The notes beneath the pieces were generated by a model that was given only the letters and a program-made list of their open reading frames with translations, ran no database searches and had not been told where the DNA came from. This document shows, one piece after another, positions 16,459 to 25,166 of a stretch of 64,000 nucleotides of DNA (the stretch's first letter is position 1; each line of letters starts with the position of its first letter). This stretch comes from Pontiella desulfatans (GTDB taxonomy: Bacteria > Verrucomicrobiota > Kiritimatiellia > Kiritimatiellales > Pontiellaceae). The stretch is from the NCBI RefSeq assembly GCF_900890425.1, contig NZ_CAAHFG010000004.1, forward strand, positions 726,330 through 790,329. The letters are read 5' to 3'. A program made the translations under genes and the position numbers.

Positions 16459-17673
16459 GTGATCGACGAGTTCTCAGACGAACAGGAGGACGGCTCCATT
16501 TTCGAGTCGTTTTCGGATATTGCGCTTTGCACGCTGGCCGTGGCGTTGCTGCTGGTGACCTTGCTGGCCATCAGCATTACGCAGAACGTCAACGTACAGA
16601 TCAACCGCAGCAAGTTCAGTGGCGGCGTGATGCGCCCCTCGCTGCACCTCGAGTGCACCGTGCCCGACTTCGGCCAAACGACCACCGAGTCGCTGGCGGT
16701 CGAACGCATCCTGTTTGCCGGCAAGCCCTACGTGGCGGTGCACCTCTTCAGCCCTTCGCTGGCGCTGATTGCCACCGATGTGCGCGAAGGGGGCACCGTT
16801 GCCCTCGGCGAAGACCAGACCTTTGCCCTGCAGCAGGACCTTTCGCTATACCAATTCATGCAGCTCGCGCCCGGCATCGAGCCGGGATCGTTCGAGGCCG
16901 ACGGCCAGGAAACGGCGCTGCTGCTGCCCTCCATCCTCGACAAGCAGATGGTCTACGAGCCGAGCAAGGACAAGGGCTACCGGGTCAATGCCGACCGCTA
17001 CCTGACCAAGCAGTTGCTCGCCTCCCTCTGGCCCGTCTACCGCAAGCCCACGTTCGCGATGCGCCGGCCGGAGGAATACAGCAAGGCCCGCACCCGCGTC
17101 TTCGTGGAAACCCAAACCATCGACCGCGGCGAAGGAAGGGAGGACCACTATGTGGTGATCGGTCATTCCGCCTACAAGCTGCCCGATGCCCTCGACGATG
17201 GATCGCTGGCCTGGCTCGGCGGCTTTTCATCCGGCCTGACCGAAATTGTGTTCCTGGGCGAAACCTGGAGCAACGCCGACCGCCGGACCAACAAGCGCAT
17301 CGAGTTTTTCGAGGCCGAAGGATTCCGCGCGGCCGCGGATGCCTACCGCGACTATGCGTTCCCGACCATCGGAACCCCGGAGCTGACGGCGGTCTACGCC
17401 AAGCTCATCGAGGCCGGCTATTCCCGGGAACGCGCGGAGCAGCGTTCCCGCTATGCCATGGCCCAGCTCAAGGTTTCCGAAGCACTGCTCGCCGGCGAGC
17501 TCGAGGCCGCGCCCGGCGAACTCTATCCGCCCCTGCTCGCCCATCCCAATGCCTGGAAATCCTATGTTGAACATTTCGAGAAAGAACAACCCGATCCGCC
17601 AAAATGGTTCTATCGGGAATTCCTCGACCGGCTCGGCTTCGACCGGATGGCCATCGAAGCCACGATCCAGTAG
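16459..17673 (+). CDS. ExbD/TolR-like partner with large periplasmic domain
   Basis: 404 residues from GTG 16459. A short acidic N-terminus (IDEFSDEQEDGS) is followed by one membrane segment, FSDIALCTLAVALLLVTLLA; its Asp just inside the membrane is where TolR, ExbD and MotB carry the proton-binding Asp. The ~350-residue periplasmic part is much larger than in ExbD (~140 total), and I recognise no OmpA peptidoglycan-binding motif. It is 4 bases after the channel gene, fitting a 5:2-type channel/rod complex. The 3' end runs into an 11-G tract at the stop codon. Confidence 0.7.
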   Translation: MIDEFSDEQEDGSIFESFSDIALCTLAVALLLVTLLAISITQNVNVQINRSKFSGGVMRPSLHLECTVPDFGQTTTESLAVERILFAGKPYVAVHLFSPSLALIATDVREGGTVALGEDQTFALQQDLSLYQFMQLAPGIEPGSFEADGQETALLLPSILDKQMVYEPSKDKGYRVNADRYLTKQLLASLWPVYRKPTFAMRRPEEYSKARTRVFVETQTIDRGEGREDHYVVIGHSAYKLPDALDDGSLAWLGGFSSGLTEIVFLGETWSNADRRTNKRIEFFEAEGFRAAADAYRDYAFPTIGTPELTAVYAKLIEAGYSRERAEQRSRYAMAQLKVSEALLAGELEAAPGELYPPLLAHPNAWKSYVEHFEKEQPDPPKWFYREFLDRLGFDRMAIEATIQ

Positions 17674-17683
17674 GGGGGGGGGG
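17673..17683 (+). repeat. Homopolymer tract of 11 G at a gene junction
   Basis: Starts with the last base of the ExbD-like stop codon TAG and runs into the GGGAGG ribosome site of the PEGA gene. Such tracts slip during replication; here slippage would change only the stop-to-SD distance, not a reading frame. Confidence 0.9.
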
Positions 17684-17691
17684 AGGTTTTT

Positions 17692-18843
17692 ATGAAAGAA
17701 AAAACATGGAATGGCTTGGTTCGCGGCGCACTGCTGCTGGCATTGCTGGGGACGTTCGGTTGCACGTCGTTCGTGCTCACCTCAACCCCGAGCGCCACGA
17801 TCTACGAAGATGGCCAAAAGATCGGGCAGACCCCCTATAGCTTCAACCTGATGTCGGGCTACCGCGCCTTCACCCTGAAACGGTACGGCTATGTGGAGGA
17901 GGAGTTCACCGTAACCTCGCTCGACCCGAAGACGCTCCACTTCGACCTCCAGTGGGTGGGCCGAACGCGCATCGACTCGCGCCCCCCCGGGGCCCAACTG
18001 CTCCGCAAGGAGGATGGCGAAATCCTGGGCACTACGCCCTGCGGCCTCCACCTGGCGAGCGGCGAGCGCGTGGTGGTTCAGCTGAAGGGCTACGAGACCG
18101 TCGAGCGCGACCTGGTGCCGAACGAAACCTATATGGTTGAGCTCAAGCCCACCTCCGGATACAAATCGGCCTACTACAAGGATATCATGTTTGTCTCCGA
18201 TCAGGGGTCGGTCTCCATCTACGACCGCGTTGCGGGCGAGCGCATCGGCGTGACGCCAGCCCGGCTCAATGTCGAGGCCGGCGCGGCCTTGGAATACCGG
18301 CTGCCCGGGTTCCGTTCAAAGTATGCGCTGGTCAGCCGCAATGCGCCGCACCGCATCGTGATCGAGCTGGAGCCGCTCACGCAGGTTACCATCTCGGGGC
18401 CCGCCGGGGCACAGGTCTACCGGGCCGGCGGCATCGAAAAGCTCGGCGAAGTGCCCTATACCGTCCAGGTTGATGGCGATGCCTTGTTCGAAGTCAAAAA
18501 ACAAGGATGCTACGACCGGTCGGTGGCGGTGTCGGCAGACTCCCCTTCGCGGCTCTTGGTCGACCTCGAAGAGGTTCCATACAAGACGATTGTCACCGAT
18601 CCGCCGGGGGCGGATGTCTACCGGCTGGGCGGGCTCGAAAAGCTGGGAACGTCCCCCTTCACGACCGTGATTGACGGCGAGCGCGTCTTCGAGATCAAGA
18701 AAAAGGGCTACCGCCCCTACGTGATCGGCATGGGCCCCAGCTCGCCCCAACAGTTGAGTGTGCCGTTGTCCCAAGTCCCGCGCGACGACCCCGACGCCGC
18801 CGCCATCGGGACGATCGACAGCGATGTGGTCGAATCCTTCTAG
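17692..18843 (+). CDS. PEGA-repeat lipoprotein
   Basis: 383 residues. Lipoprotein signal: hydrophobic run ending LLGTFGC with Cys ~24. The mature part has about five tandem PEGA units (~70 residues each), small beta domains typical of envelope proteins: STPSATIYEDGQKIGQTPY, SRPPGAQLLRKEDGEILGTTP, GSVSIYDRVAGERIGVTP, GPAGAQVYRAGGIEKLGEVP and DPPGADVYRLGGLEKLGTSP. The last two units are close duplicates. It is in the ExbB-like operon and could be the outer-membrane or cell-wall end of the complex, replacing the TonB/Pal-type partner; that role is inferred from position. Confidence 0.8.
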   Translation: MKEKTWNGLVRGALLLALLGTFGCTSFVLTSTPSATIYEDGQKIGQTPYSFNLMSGYRAFTLKRYGYVEEEFTVTSLDPKTLHFDLQWVGRTRIDSRPPGAQLLRKEDGEILGTTPCGLHLASGERVVVQLKGYETVERDLVPNETYMVELKPTSGYKSAYYKDIMFVSDQGSVSIYDRVAGERIGVTPARLNVEAGAALEYRLPGFRSKYALVSRNAPHRIVIELEPLTQVTISGPAGAQVYRAGGIEKLGEVPYTVQVDGDALFEVKKQGCYDRSVAVSADSPSRLLVDLEEVPYKTIVTDPPGADVYRLGGLEKLGTSPFTTVIDGERVFEIKKKGYRPYVIGMGPSSPQQLSVPLSQVPRDDPDAAAIGTIDSDVVESF

Positions 18844-18858
18844 CTCCGGAAAGGTGGC

Positions 18859-19935
18859 ATGAAACGAACGATTGGAATGGTACTTATCGGCCTCGCCCTT
18901 ATTGTACAGGCCTCACCGCGCACTTGGACGAGTCTGGATGGGAAGACCGCCGAGGCCGAGTTCCAGGCGCTCGAAGGCGGAACCTTGGTGCTCGACCGAA
19001 ACGGCAAGGCCATCCGGGTTCCGCTCGAAACCTTTTGCGAGGAAGACCAGGCCTTTGTCCACAAGCACCTGGAGGACCTGAAGGCCGCGCAGGCGAAGCT
19101 CGCGCAGGAAAAGCGCGACCGGATGAAGGCGTTGCTCGGGCTCCGTTCCGGCGCACCCATCACCGAGCGCCGCTGGGCGGATTGGAAGGACTATTACTCC
19201 GAATCATCCTGCGGGAAAAAGGTGCTCGATTTCTTCAAGAACGAAGCCAGTATTGTCGATGTGCGGGATCAGGGCGTGTTCGTTTCGCCCGAGCATGCGG
19301 TGCGCCCGCCGGACTATCGCCCGACCATGTTCGCCTATTGCCCGGAGGAATACACCGGCGAGGAAAAACTCGGCGTCTACATCCATATTTCACCCGGCAA
19401 CAAAGGCGTTTCCCCCAAACCCGGCTATCAGGCCATGATGGACAAGCATCGTCTGGTCTATGCTTCGCCCAATGGCGCCGGCAACAAGGAATCGGATATG
19501 CGCCGCTGCGCGCTGGCCCTCGATACGCTTGCGCAGTTGCGGAAGGATTTCAACATCGACGAACGGCGCGTCTACATCGGCGGCACCAGCGGCGGCGGTG
19601 CGGAATCAACCATCGCCACGTTCCTTTATCCCGGGGATTTCCGTGCGGCGTTCAACTCGGTGCGCAGCTTTTCGCTGACCTCCTCCACCTGCTTGCCGTT
19701 TGCCGACGAAGGCGACATCGACGATGTCCAGGACCATGGACAACCCTATGCCTTCATCAGCGGACCCGGCGACTTCAACTATAAATACATGCCGCGCACC
19801 GTACAGAGTTTCGAGGAGCACGACTTCGTTGTGCGCTTCTTCGATATTCCGGACATGAAGCACCAGATGGCATCGCCCGAAACGTTCGACCAGGTCATCC
19901 GCTGGGTCGAGGCCAATAATCCCAGGCTAAAATGA
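18859..19935 (+). CDS. Secreted SHD1-domain protein with alpha/beta-hydrolase esterase domain
   Basis: 358 residues. Signal peptide MKRTIGMVLIGLALIVQAS; then an SHD1 (SLA1 homology domain 1)-like segment at ~20-68 (RTWTSLDGKTAEAEF, TLVLDRNGKAIRVPLETF), a fold common in exported PVC proteins; then an esterase-type domain with nucleophile elbow GGTSGGGAES (Ser ~237) and a late His in DMKHQMAS, resembling PHB-depolymerase/feruloyl-esterase folds. The next gene begins inside its stop (ATGA), so it belongs to the ExbB-like operon. Substrate unknown. Confidence 0.7.
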   Translation: MKRTIGMVLIGLALIVQASPRTWTSLDGKTAEAEFQALEGGTLVLDRNGKAIRVPLETFCEEDQAFVHKHLEDLKAAQAKLAQEKRDRMKALLGLRSGAPITERRWADWKDYYSESSCGKKVLDFFKNEASIVDVRDQGVFVSPEHAVRPPDYRPTMFAYCPEEYTGEEKLGVYIHISPGNKGVSPKPGYQAMMDKHRLVYASPNGAGNKESDMRRCALALDTLAQLRKDFNIDERRVYIGGTSGGGAESTIATFLYPGDFRAAFNSVRSFSLTSSTCLPFADEGDIDDVQDHGQPYAFISGPGDFNYKYMPRTVQSFEEHDFVVRFFDIPDMKHQMASPETFDQVIRWVEANNPRLK

Positions 19936-20573
19936 AACGACCCCATCTTTTCATCCTGCTGGCGGCCATCGCCGCCTCGGTGGCGGCCGCCAACGACTTT
20001 TTCGGAATCCCGATCCTGGCCGAACCAAAGGATGACATCAACGCGATCATCCAAAACCTGATCAAGGGGGAGTCCGAAAAAGCATCGCTCCACTTGAGGC
20101 ATCTGGGCAAGACCGCACCCCAGCTCGCCAAGAAGATTAAGCTTTCCGGTCTCACCATCCCGTGTGCCGACTGCTCCGCCGAAAAAAAACCGGAGTGCGA
20201 AGCGTGCAATGGAAAAGCCCAACGGCTCGATCCCCACTCGCTGCGCTACCTGCAATACAAGTTCGATACCGCCATCGAGGGGCATCTGCCCGTGGAAAAA
20301 GCCTGGGCCGGCTCCATCGCCGCCTTCAATCTACGCAAGAAGCAGGTGCCGGAGCGGGGAATATTCCAGGGGCGGATCATAGAGATCGGGCAGGTTGCCT
20401 TTGTGATCAAAGGCGAGGATGGTGAAATCTTCAATCTCATGGGATGCGTCACCAATGGCGCCCGCGTGGGGCAACCCTATATGGGCTACTACTGGCCCAT
20501 GCCCCAATGCCCGCACACCTACCAGGGCAGGAAGATCAAGTCGTACACCCTCAACCTTTGGTGGGACTACTGA
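19932..20573 (+). CDS. Secreted protein with zinc-knuckle-like CxxC pairs
   Basis: 213 residues, signal peptide MKRPHLFILLAAIAASVAAA. Central PCADCS...CEACNG gives two CxxC pairs ~10 residues apart as in DnaJ-type zinc fingers or a redox site. The C-terminal ~75 residues (GIFQGRIIEIGQVAFVIKGEDGE) look like a beta-rich OB/SH3-type fold. It overlaps the esterase gene by four bases and is the last gene of the ExbB-like operon. No family recognised. Confidence 0.65.
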   Translation: MKRPHLFILLAAIAASVAAANDFFGIPILAEPKDDINAIIQNLIKGESEKASLHLRHLGKTAPQLAKKIKLSGLTIPCADCSAEKKPECEACNGKAQRLDPHSLRYLQYKFDTAIEGHLPVEKAWAGSIAAFNLRKKQVPERGIFQGRIIEIGQVAFVIKGEDGEIFNLMGCVTNGARVGQPYMGYYWPMPQCPHTYQGRKIKSYTLNLWWDY

Positions 20574-20660
20574 TCCCCGTTCCAGACGGGATGGCCCAGA
20601 GCAAAGGGAAAGGGGGAATTGGAACAACAGTCAGGAACCGACGTTCCCCTGGGGATTAAT

Positions 20661-20682
20661 TTCACACATTTAAAGGTGTGAA
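20661..20682. promoter_or_regulatory. Palindrome (one mismatch) of the TTTAAAGGTGTG family
   Basis: CACACATTTAAAGGTGTG core flanked by TT and AA; differs by one base from the 18-bp palindrome CACACCTTTAAAGGTGTG. Partner of the perfect copy 65 bp away; the same paired arrangement precedes the winged-helix gene at 37666. Confidence 0.6.
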
Positions 20683-20726
20683 ATGTAATAAAAGTCACAT
20701 TTTAGAGGCATTTATTGAATATTAAT

Positions 20727-20746
20727 TCACACCTTTAAAGGTGTGA
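20727..20746. promoter_or_regulatory. Perfect palindrome CACACCTTTAAAGGTGTG
   Basis: 20-bp perfect palindrome (core 20728-20745 flanked by T and A) in the 223-base gap between convergent genes. Centre-to-centre distance to the 20661 site is 65 bp with AT-rich sequence between. No convincing gene starts behind it; a 24-codon frame from GTG 20743 overlaps the folE 3' end. Confidence 0.6.
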
Positions 20747-20796
20747 GCACAAGAGTCTGTATAGATCTTGAGGCGGATGTTCTTGCCGAAGGGGGG

Positions 20797-21339
20797 CTAT
20801 TTCCCGATGAGTTTTAGGAATTCGTTGCGGGTGGAGGATTCGCTGCGGAAGCTGCCGAGCATGGCGGAGGTGACCATGCAGGAGTTTTGCTTCTCGACCC
20901 CGCGCATCATCATGCAGAGGTGCTGTGCCTCGATGACCACGCCGACGCCTTCGGGGGCGACGGTGTCCATCAGGGTGGTGGCCACTTGGTTGGTGAGGCG
21001 TTCCTGAATCTGGAGGCGACGGGCGAAATGGTCGACGATGCGCGCGAGCTTGCTGACGCCGAGCACCTTGCCTTCGGGGATGTAGCCGATGTGGCATTTG
21101 CCGAAGAAGGGCAGCATGTGGTGCTCGCACAGGCTATAGAGTTCGATGTCCTTGACGATGATCATGTGGTTGTCTTCCACGGTGAAGATGGCGTCGTTGA
21201 TGACATCTTCGAGCTTTTGGCGGTAGCCTTTGGTGAGGAATTCCATGGCCTTGGCCGCGCGGTTAGGGGTGTCGAGCAAGCCTTCGCGTTGCGGGTCTTC
21301 GCCGATTTTGGTCAAGAGGTCTTTGTATAGGTTGTTCAT
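20797..21339 (-). CDS. folE: GTP cyclohydrolase I
   Basis: 180 residues from ATG 21339 (GGAG site), a typical length. Converts GTP to 7,8-dihydroneopterin triphosphate at the head of tetrahydrofolate/pterin synthesis. Family motifs: [15 protein letters not shown] (zinc Cys and His), [29 protein letters not shown] and [10 protein letters not shown] with the second zinc Cys. The frame remains open far upstream across cstA in another frame, but that extension is a shadow. It follows cstA by 80 bases with a heptamer repeat between; cotranscription is possible. Confidence 0.97.
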   Translation of the reverse strand: MNNLYKDLLTKIGEDPQREGLLDTPNRAAKAMEFLTKGYRQKLEDVINDAIFTVEDNHMIIVKDIELYSLCEHHMLPFFGKCHIGYIPEGKVLGVSKLARIVDHFARRLQIQERLTNQVATTLMDTVAPEGVGVVIEAQHLCMMMRGVEKQNSCMVTSAMLGSFRSESSTRNEFLKLIGK

Positions 21340-21395
21340 GGGGAGCTCCGTTACGTACTGCGTTTTACCTATGCCGAACGTACGTAGTTCTGGAA

Positions 21396-21416
21396 GCAAT
21401 ACGCAATACGCAATAC
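21396..21416. repeat. Three tandem copies of heptamer GCAATAC
   Basis: Exact 7-bp tandem repeat followed by GCAC, ending at the cstA stop codon. A degenerate array of the same family (TACGNAN units) lies before gcvPB at 35095-35122. Confidence 0.9.
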
Positions 21417-21419
21417 GCA

Positions 21420-23114
21420 CTATTTTAGCTTCAGCCGCACAAGCACAATGATGCCTTCGGCTACCATCCAGGCCTGAAGGAGGCTGATGATGGCACCGAT
21501 GCCGAAGAGGAGCCATTGGGCGTTGGCATGGAAGTCGACGAGGTTGATCTTCATGGCCCAGGCGGTCATGGCGATCATGAAGACCATGGGGATTGCGGTG
21601 AAGATGACGGGCACTTTTTTCTTGGCGAGCCATACGGTGATGACGAGCAGGGCGAGGCCGCCAAGCAGCTGGTTGACGGCGCCGAAGAGCGGCCAGAGGG
21701 CGAGCGCACCTTTGCCGTCGCCCCCGCTGGAGAAGGCGAGCAGGAGGGCGGTGGACACGGCGATGAAGGTGGCGGGGTGTTTCTTGCCGAGGGCGGGGAC
21801 GTTGCAGCTGTTGGCGATTTCCGAGACGATATAGCGCTGGAGGCGGGTGGCGGTGTCGAGCGTGGTGGCGGCGAACGAGGCGACGAAGACGCCCATGAGG
21901 GTGAGCACCACTTCCTTGGGAAGCCCAAGCCCTGAAACCATGTTGGCGGCGCCGGTGACGAAGGCGGCGATCTTGGCGCCGAGCCCCTTGGCGGTGGCCC
22001 AGCTGGCGTATTGCTGGTTGAAGGCTTCGACGCCGGTGTAGAGCGTGCCGTCTTTTTCGAGGCCCAGCCCAATGCCGGCGCCGCAGGCGATGATGACAAT
22101 GACGGCGAGCATGCCTTCGAGCAGCATGCCGCCGTAGCCGATGGGCTGCGCGCTGGTTTCGAGGTCGCATTGCTTGGAGGAGGTGCCGGATGAGACGAGG
22201 CAGTGGAAGCCGGAGATGGCGCCGCAGGCGACGGTGATGAAGAGGATCGGGATCAGGTTGGGTGCGCCTTCGGCCCCGAGGTTGGCGACGGGGGCGACCA
22301 TCGGCGGATGCGTGACGACGATGCCGAGCAGCAGCAGCGCCATGGCGATGCAGAGTTGGAAGGCATTGATGTAGTCGCGCGGCTGGAGCAGGACGGTGAC
22401 GGGCAGGGTGGAGGCGACGTAGGCATAGATGAGCAATAGGATTACCCAGATCCCGACATCGCTCAGAAACCCGAGTTCGGGGAGTTTCACGGGCAGGTAT
22501 GCGCCGAGCATGATGGTGGCATACATGAGCACCGTGGCGATGATCCCGAACGTGATGTGCGATTTTCCTTTCTTGTAGACCATGAAGCCGAGCCAGATGG
22601 CGATGGGGAGCTGCAGCCAGACGGGGATCACCGATTCGGGGAAGATGCTGAAGACGGCGGCGATCACCACGCCGAAGATGGCCACGACCAGCCAGAGCGC
22701 GAAAAAGATGATCAGCATGAAGAGCGATTTGACGCGGGGGTTGACGATGTCGCCGGCGATGTCGCCGATGGTGCGTCCTTCGTGGCGCAGGGAAATCATC
22801 ATGGAGCCAAAATCGTGGACAGCTCCCATGAGGATGGAGCCGACGAGGATCCAGACCAGCGCTGGCGCCCAGCCCCAGATAATGGCGATGGCCGGGCCGA
22901 CGATGGGGCCGGTTCCGGCGATGGAGGTGAAGTGGTGGCCGAACAGGACGGTTTTGTCGGTGGCGACGAAATCGATCCCGTCGTGGTGGGTTTCGCTCGG
23001 GCATTTGGCGTTGGGATCGACCTTGAAGATTTTCCGGGCGAGGAAGCGGCCGTAGGTGTGGTAGGCCACGATGTAGAGGACGGCGGCGAGAGCGGCGAGG
23101 ATCAACGAGTTCAT
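21420..23114 (-). CDS. cstA: Carbon-starvation protein CstA family transporter
   Basis: 564 residues from ATG 23114 ([19 protein letters not shown]). Inner-membrane transporter of the CstA/BtsT family (pyruvate or peptide uptake). Signature regions: [44 protein letters not shown] and [13 protein letters not shown]; about 15 membrane spans. The longer frame to 23582 has no support. It lies 46 bases downstream of the four-gene sensor-kinase cluster on the same strand. In E. coli the relative BtsT is controlled by a pyruvate-sensing kinase system, so a sensor/transport link is plausible here. Confidence 0.93.
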   Translation of the reverse strand: MNSLILAALAAVLYIVAYHTYGRFLARKIFKVDPNAKCPSETHHDGIDFVATDKTVLFGHHFTSIAGTGPIVGPAIAIIWGWAPALVWILVGSILMGAVHDFGSMMISLRHEGRTIGDIAGDIVNPRVKSLFMLIIFFALWLVVAIFGVVIAAVFSIFPESVIPVWLQLPIAIWLGFMVYKKGKSHITFGIIATVLMYATIMLGAYLPVKLPELGFLSDVGIWVILLLIYAYVASTLPVTVLLQPRDYINAFQLCIAMALLLLGIVVTHPPMVAPVANLGAEGAPNLIPILFITVACGAISGFHCLVSSGTSSKQCDLETSAQPIGYGGMLLEGMLAVIVIIACGAGIGLGLEKDGTLYTGVEAFNQQYASWATAKGLGAKIAAFVTGAANMVSGLGLPKEVVLTLMGVFVASFAATTLDTATRLQRYIVSEIANSCNVPALGKKHPATFIAVSTALLLAFSSGGDGKGALALWPLFGAVNQLLGGLALLVITVWLAKKKVPVIFTAIPMVFMIAMTAWAMKINLVDFHANAQWLLFGIGAIISLLQAWMVAEGIIVLVRLKLK

Positions 23115-23160
23115 GGCGAAGGTTTTAAGGGTTGGGCCGCCGGGATGGAAGTTTTTTATG

Positions 23161-24162
23161 TTAAGCGGACTTCTTTGGGATTTTGCATTCGACCCGGGTG
23201 TTTTTTTCGTTGGTCGAGTTGATGGCGAAGGTGGCGCCGATCTTGGATGCCCTGTAGTGCATGATTGGCAGCCCCATGCCATTGCTTTCGCCGGCGTTGA
23301 AGGGGGTTCCGTTGTTTTCGATGTAGAGCGTTGTGGCATCGGGGTCCTGCTCGACGCCGATTTCGATGCGCGATGGTTTCGCGTGGCGTATGGCGTTTGA
23401 AACGGCTTCATGGACGATTTGGCAAAGGTGATGGTTCTTCCCTTCTTCAACCTCCGTCCAGTTTTCGGGTGAAACCAGTTCCACTTCGACCTGTGAAAGG
23501 TCGGCGAGCTGGTTGACGAGGGTTCGGATGAAGTACTCAAGCCCTGCCTCGCTGGCGGTGTCGGGCAGCGCATGTTTTTCAAGCGTTTCGAGATTGGAGA
23601 TGCAATCTTCGACCACCGCGCCGATGTGCCCTGCTTGCCCCGCTTGGTTGTGGCCGGTGGTTTCGAGATGTTCGGTTAACAGCAGGCTGATGCTGCGCAT
23701 GGCCCGGAGCTCGGCGAGCGGGGTTTCCAGCAAGGACTCGAGAATGTCGGAATATTCCCGTTTTTCGGTTTCCATTAAATGGTGGGTTAATTCCTGGAGC
23801 TCGCTTGTGCGTTCCTTCACGAGATCCTCCAGCGAGTTGTTGAGCAGGAGGTAGCGGTCGCGCGTGGTTTTCAGCAGGGCGGCGCTGTGCCCGAAGATGA
23901 GCTGGGAGCCGAGGCCGAAGGGGTTGATGGTTTCGAAGAGGATGGTTCCTCCGTCGGTGTGGTAGAGGAGCACGGCAAAGTGGTAGGGGATGGTTAGGGC
24001 AACGGTGGAGATCACCCCCTGGTGCCGGCCCAGCCAGCCGGCTAGCATCGCGAGTGGAATGGAGGCGAGAAACACGGTGATACTCAACGCAGGGAAGAGG
24101 AAAAAGCTGAACCCGATATAGGCCAGCCAGGCTCCCAACAGAATGGCTTGGCTTTTCTTCAT
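23161..24162 (-). CDS. Sensor kinase paralogue with ATP-binding boxes but no phospho-acceptor His
   Basis: 333 residues, last of four overlapping paralogues. N-terminal membrane region (several hydrophobic segments up to ~65), helical linker ~95-130, DHp-like region, HATPase domain. At the position of the acceptor His (ELHDG in the sisters) it has ILESL, i.e. Glu142. The ATP-binding part is the well-kept one: N-box HEAVSNAIRHAKPSRI with the Mg-binding Asn and G-box NGMGLPIMHYRASKIG as in NarX/DesK-type kinases; the D-box reads ENNGTP, Asn instead of Asp. It probably supplies kinase activity to its sisters. ATG 24162 overlaps the previous stop (ATGA). Confidence 0.8.
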   Translation of the reverse strand: MKKSQAILLGAWLAYIGFSFFLFPALSITVFLASIPLAMLAGWLGRHQGVISTVALTIPYHFAVLLYHTDGGTILFETINPFGLGSQLIFGHSAALLKTTRDRYLLLNNSLEDLVKERTSELQELTHHLMETEKREYSDILESLLETPLAELRAMRSISLLLTEHLETTGHNQAGQAGHIGAVVEDCISNLETLEKHALPDTASEAGLEYFIRTLVNQLADLSQVEVELVSPENWTEVEEGKNHHLCQIVHEAVSNAIRHAKPSRIEIGVEQDPDATTLYIENNGTPFNAGESNGMGLPIMHYRASKIGATFAINSTNEKNTRVECKIPKKSA

Positions 24163-25166
24163 GCCGCCAGGGTCCTTTCGGGGTGCGGGGCTTCGAAGAC
24201 GAGGCTCTCGGTTTTGGGGCTGGTGTGCATGATTTCCATGGTGCCTTGGATCTGAAGGAGGCGATAGTCAATAAGCCGCCCTTGTGTTGAATCCGCCATC
24301 TGCCGCGCAATCGACGTTCCATTGTAGCTGATTGAAAGGGTAATGGAGGATGGGGTGGTGTCAATGCCGATGTAGATGGTCTTGCTTTGCGTCTGGTTGA
24401 GTATGAGGAGCAGGGCGTCTTGGCAAATCCGGAAACACTGCAATGCGGTCTCGTGGGAGACCTCGGGTTCGCAGAAGGATGCAACCGTGATGCGGACTCC
24501 CCTCAAATCCTCGAAACCTGCCGCCAGTTCGCGCAGGGCGGGAAGCAGACCGACCTCCGGGATCTGAACGGGGAAGAGGGAGCGGGCCGCCCGGCGGACG
24601 AGGTTGTGGGTTGTTTGGGCCCGGTTGCTCAGGGCCCGCGCCATTTCGGCACATGGGCAGTGTTCCGAGCAGAGTTGTTCGGCGAGGGATGCAACATAGA
24701 GCTGGATGCCGGTGAGTTGCTGGCCAATCCCGTCGTGGAGCTCCTGCCCAACCAGGGTCCGCATGCTTTCCGAGTGTTCCAGGAGTTTCCGCGCAACGGC
24801 CGATAGCTCCAGGTTTCTTTTGCTGACGGTTTGGTCGAGGCGCTCATTGGCCTCTTTGAAGGCTTCCAGGTTTTGCCTAAGGGTTCCGATGAATAGGACG
24901 GCAACGATATATATGGCGACTCCCGGCAGTTTGGCCATGGGATAGCGGGCGAGGTCGGCATGGATTCCGCTCAAGAGGAGGGCGTTGAAGAAGAGGGCGG
25001 GGATAATCAGCAGGAGCCCGCGCGTGCGTCCATAGAGCCATGCGCCGGTTCCCAGGAGCGGTATGGTTGGTATGAACGTGTTCTCGTGCCAGACCGGGAA
25101 CATCGTGAAGGAAAAGGCAAAGAAGAAAAGCCATGCCAGGCAATAGGGCAGGGTTGTTGAACTCAT
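24159..25166 (-). CDS. Sensor kinase paralogue with His box, degenerate ATP-binding domain
   Basis: 335 residues. Hydrophobic N-terminus (~5-105), linker coiled coil, HisKA_3-like box GQELHDGIGQQLTGIQLY with His ~144, then an HATPase-like domain that has lost key residues: N-box RICQDALLLILNQ has Leu where Asn is needed, the D-box is SYNGTS, and the G-box is replaced by GRLIDYRLLQIQG. So it can probably be phosphorylated but not bind ATP normally. A Cys cluster (CSEHCPC) at ~165-171 is not in the sisters. Overlaps both neighbours by four bases. Confidence 0.8.
   Translation of the reverse strand: MSSTTLPYCLAWLFFFAFSFTMFPVWHENTFIPTIPLLGTGAWLYGRTRGLLLIIPALFFNALLLSGIHADLARYPMAKLPGVAIYIVAVLFIGTLRQNLEAFKEANERLDQTVSKRNLELSAVARKLLEHSESMRTLVGQELHDGIGQQLTGIQLYVASLAEQLCSEHCPCAEMARALSNRAQTTHNLVRRAARSLFPVQIPEVGLLPALRELAAGFEDLRGVRITVASFCEPEVSHETALQCFRICQDALLLILNQTQSKTIYIGIDTTPSSITLSISYNGTSIARQMADSTQGRLIDYRLLQIQGTMEIMHTSPKTESLVFEAPHPERTLAA

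Noticed and set aside
14844-17673. Zorya ZorA/ZorB defence motor
   Set aside because: Long-tailed channel fits, but no OmpA-type ZorB and no ZorC/D/E genes; kept as an unnamed system.
21396-21416. CRISPR array
   Set aside because: 7-bp direct repeats without spacers; no cas genes in the window.
20797-23004. Long single frame suggesting a fusion of folE to an N-terminal domain
   Set aside because: The upstream part lies in a second frame of cstA and is Arg/His-rich nonsense; folE has its own GGAG-ATG.
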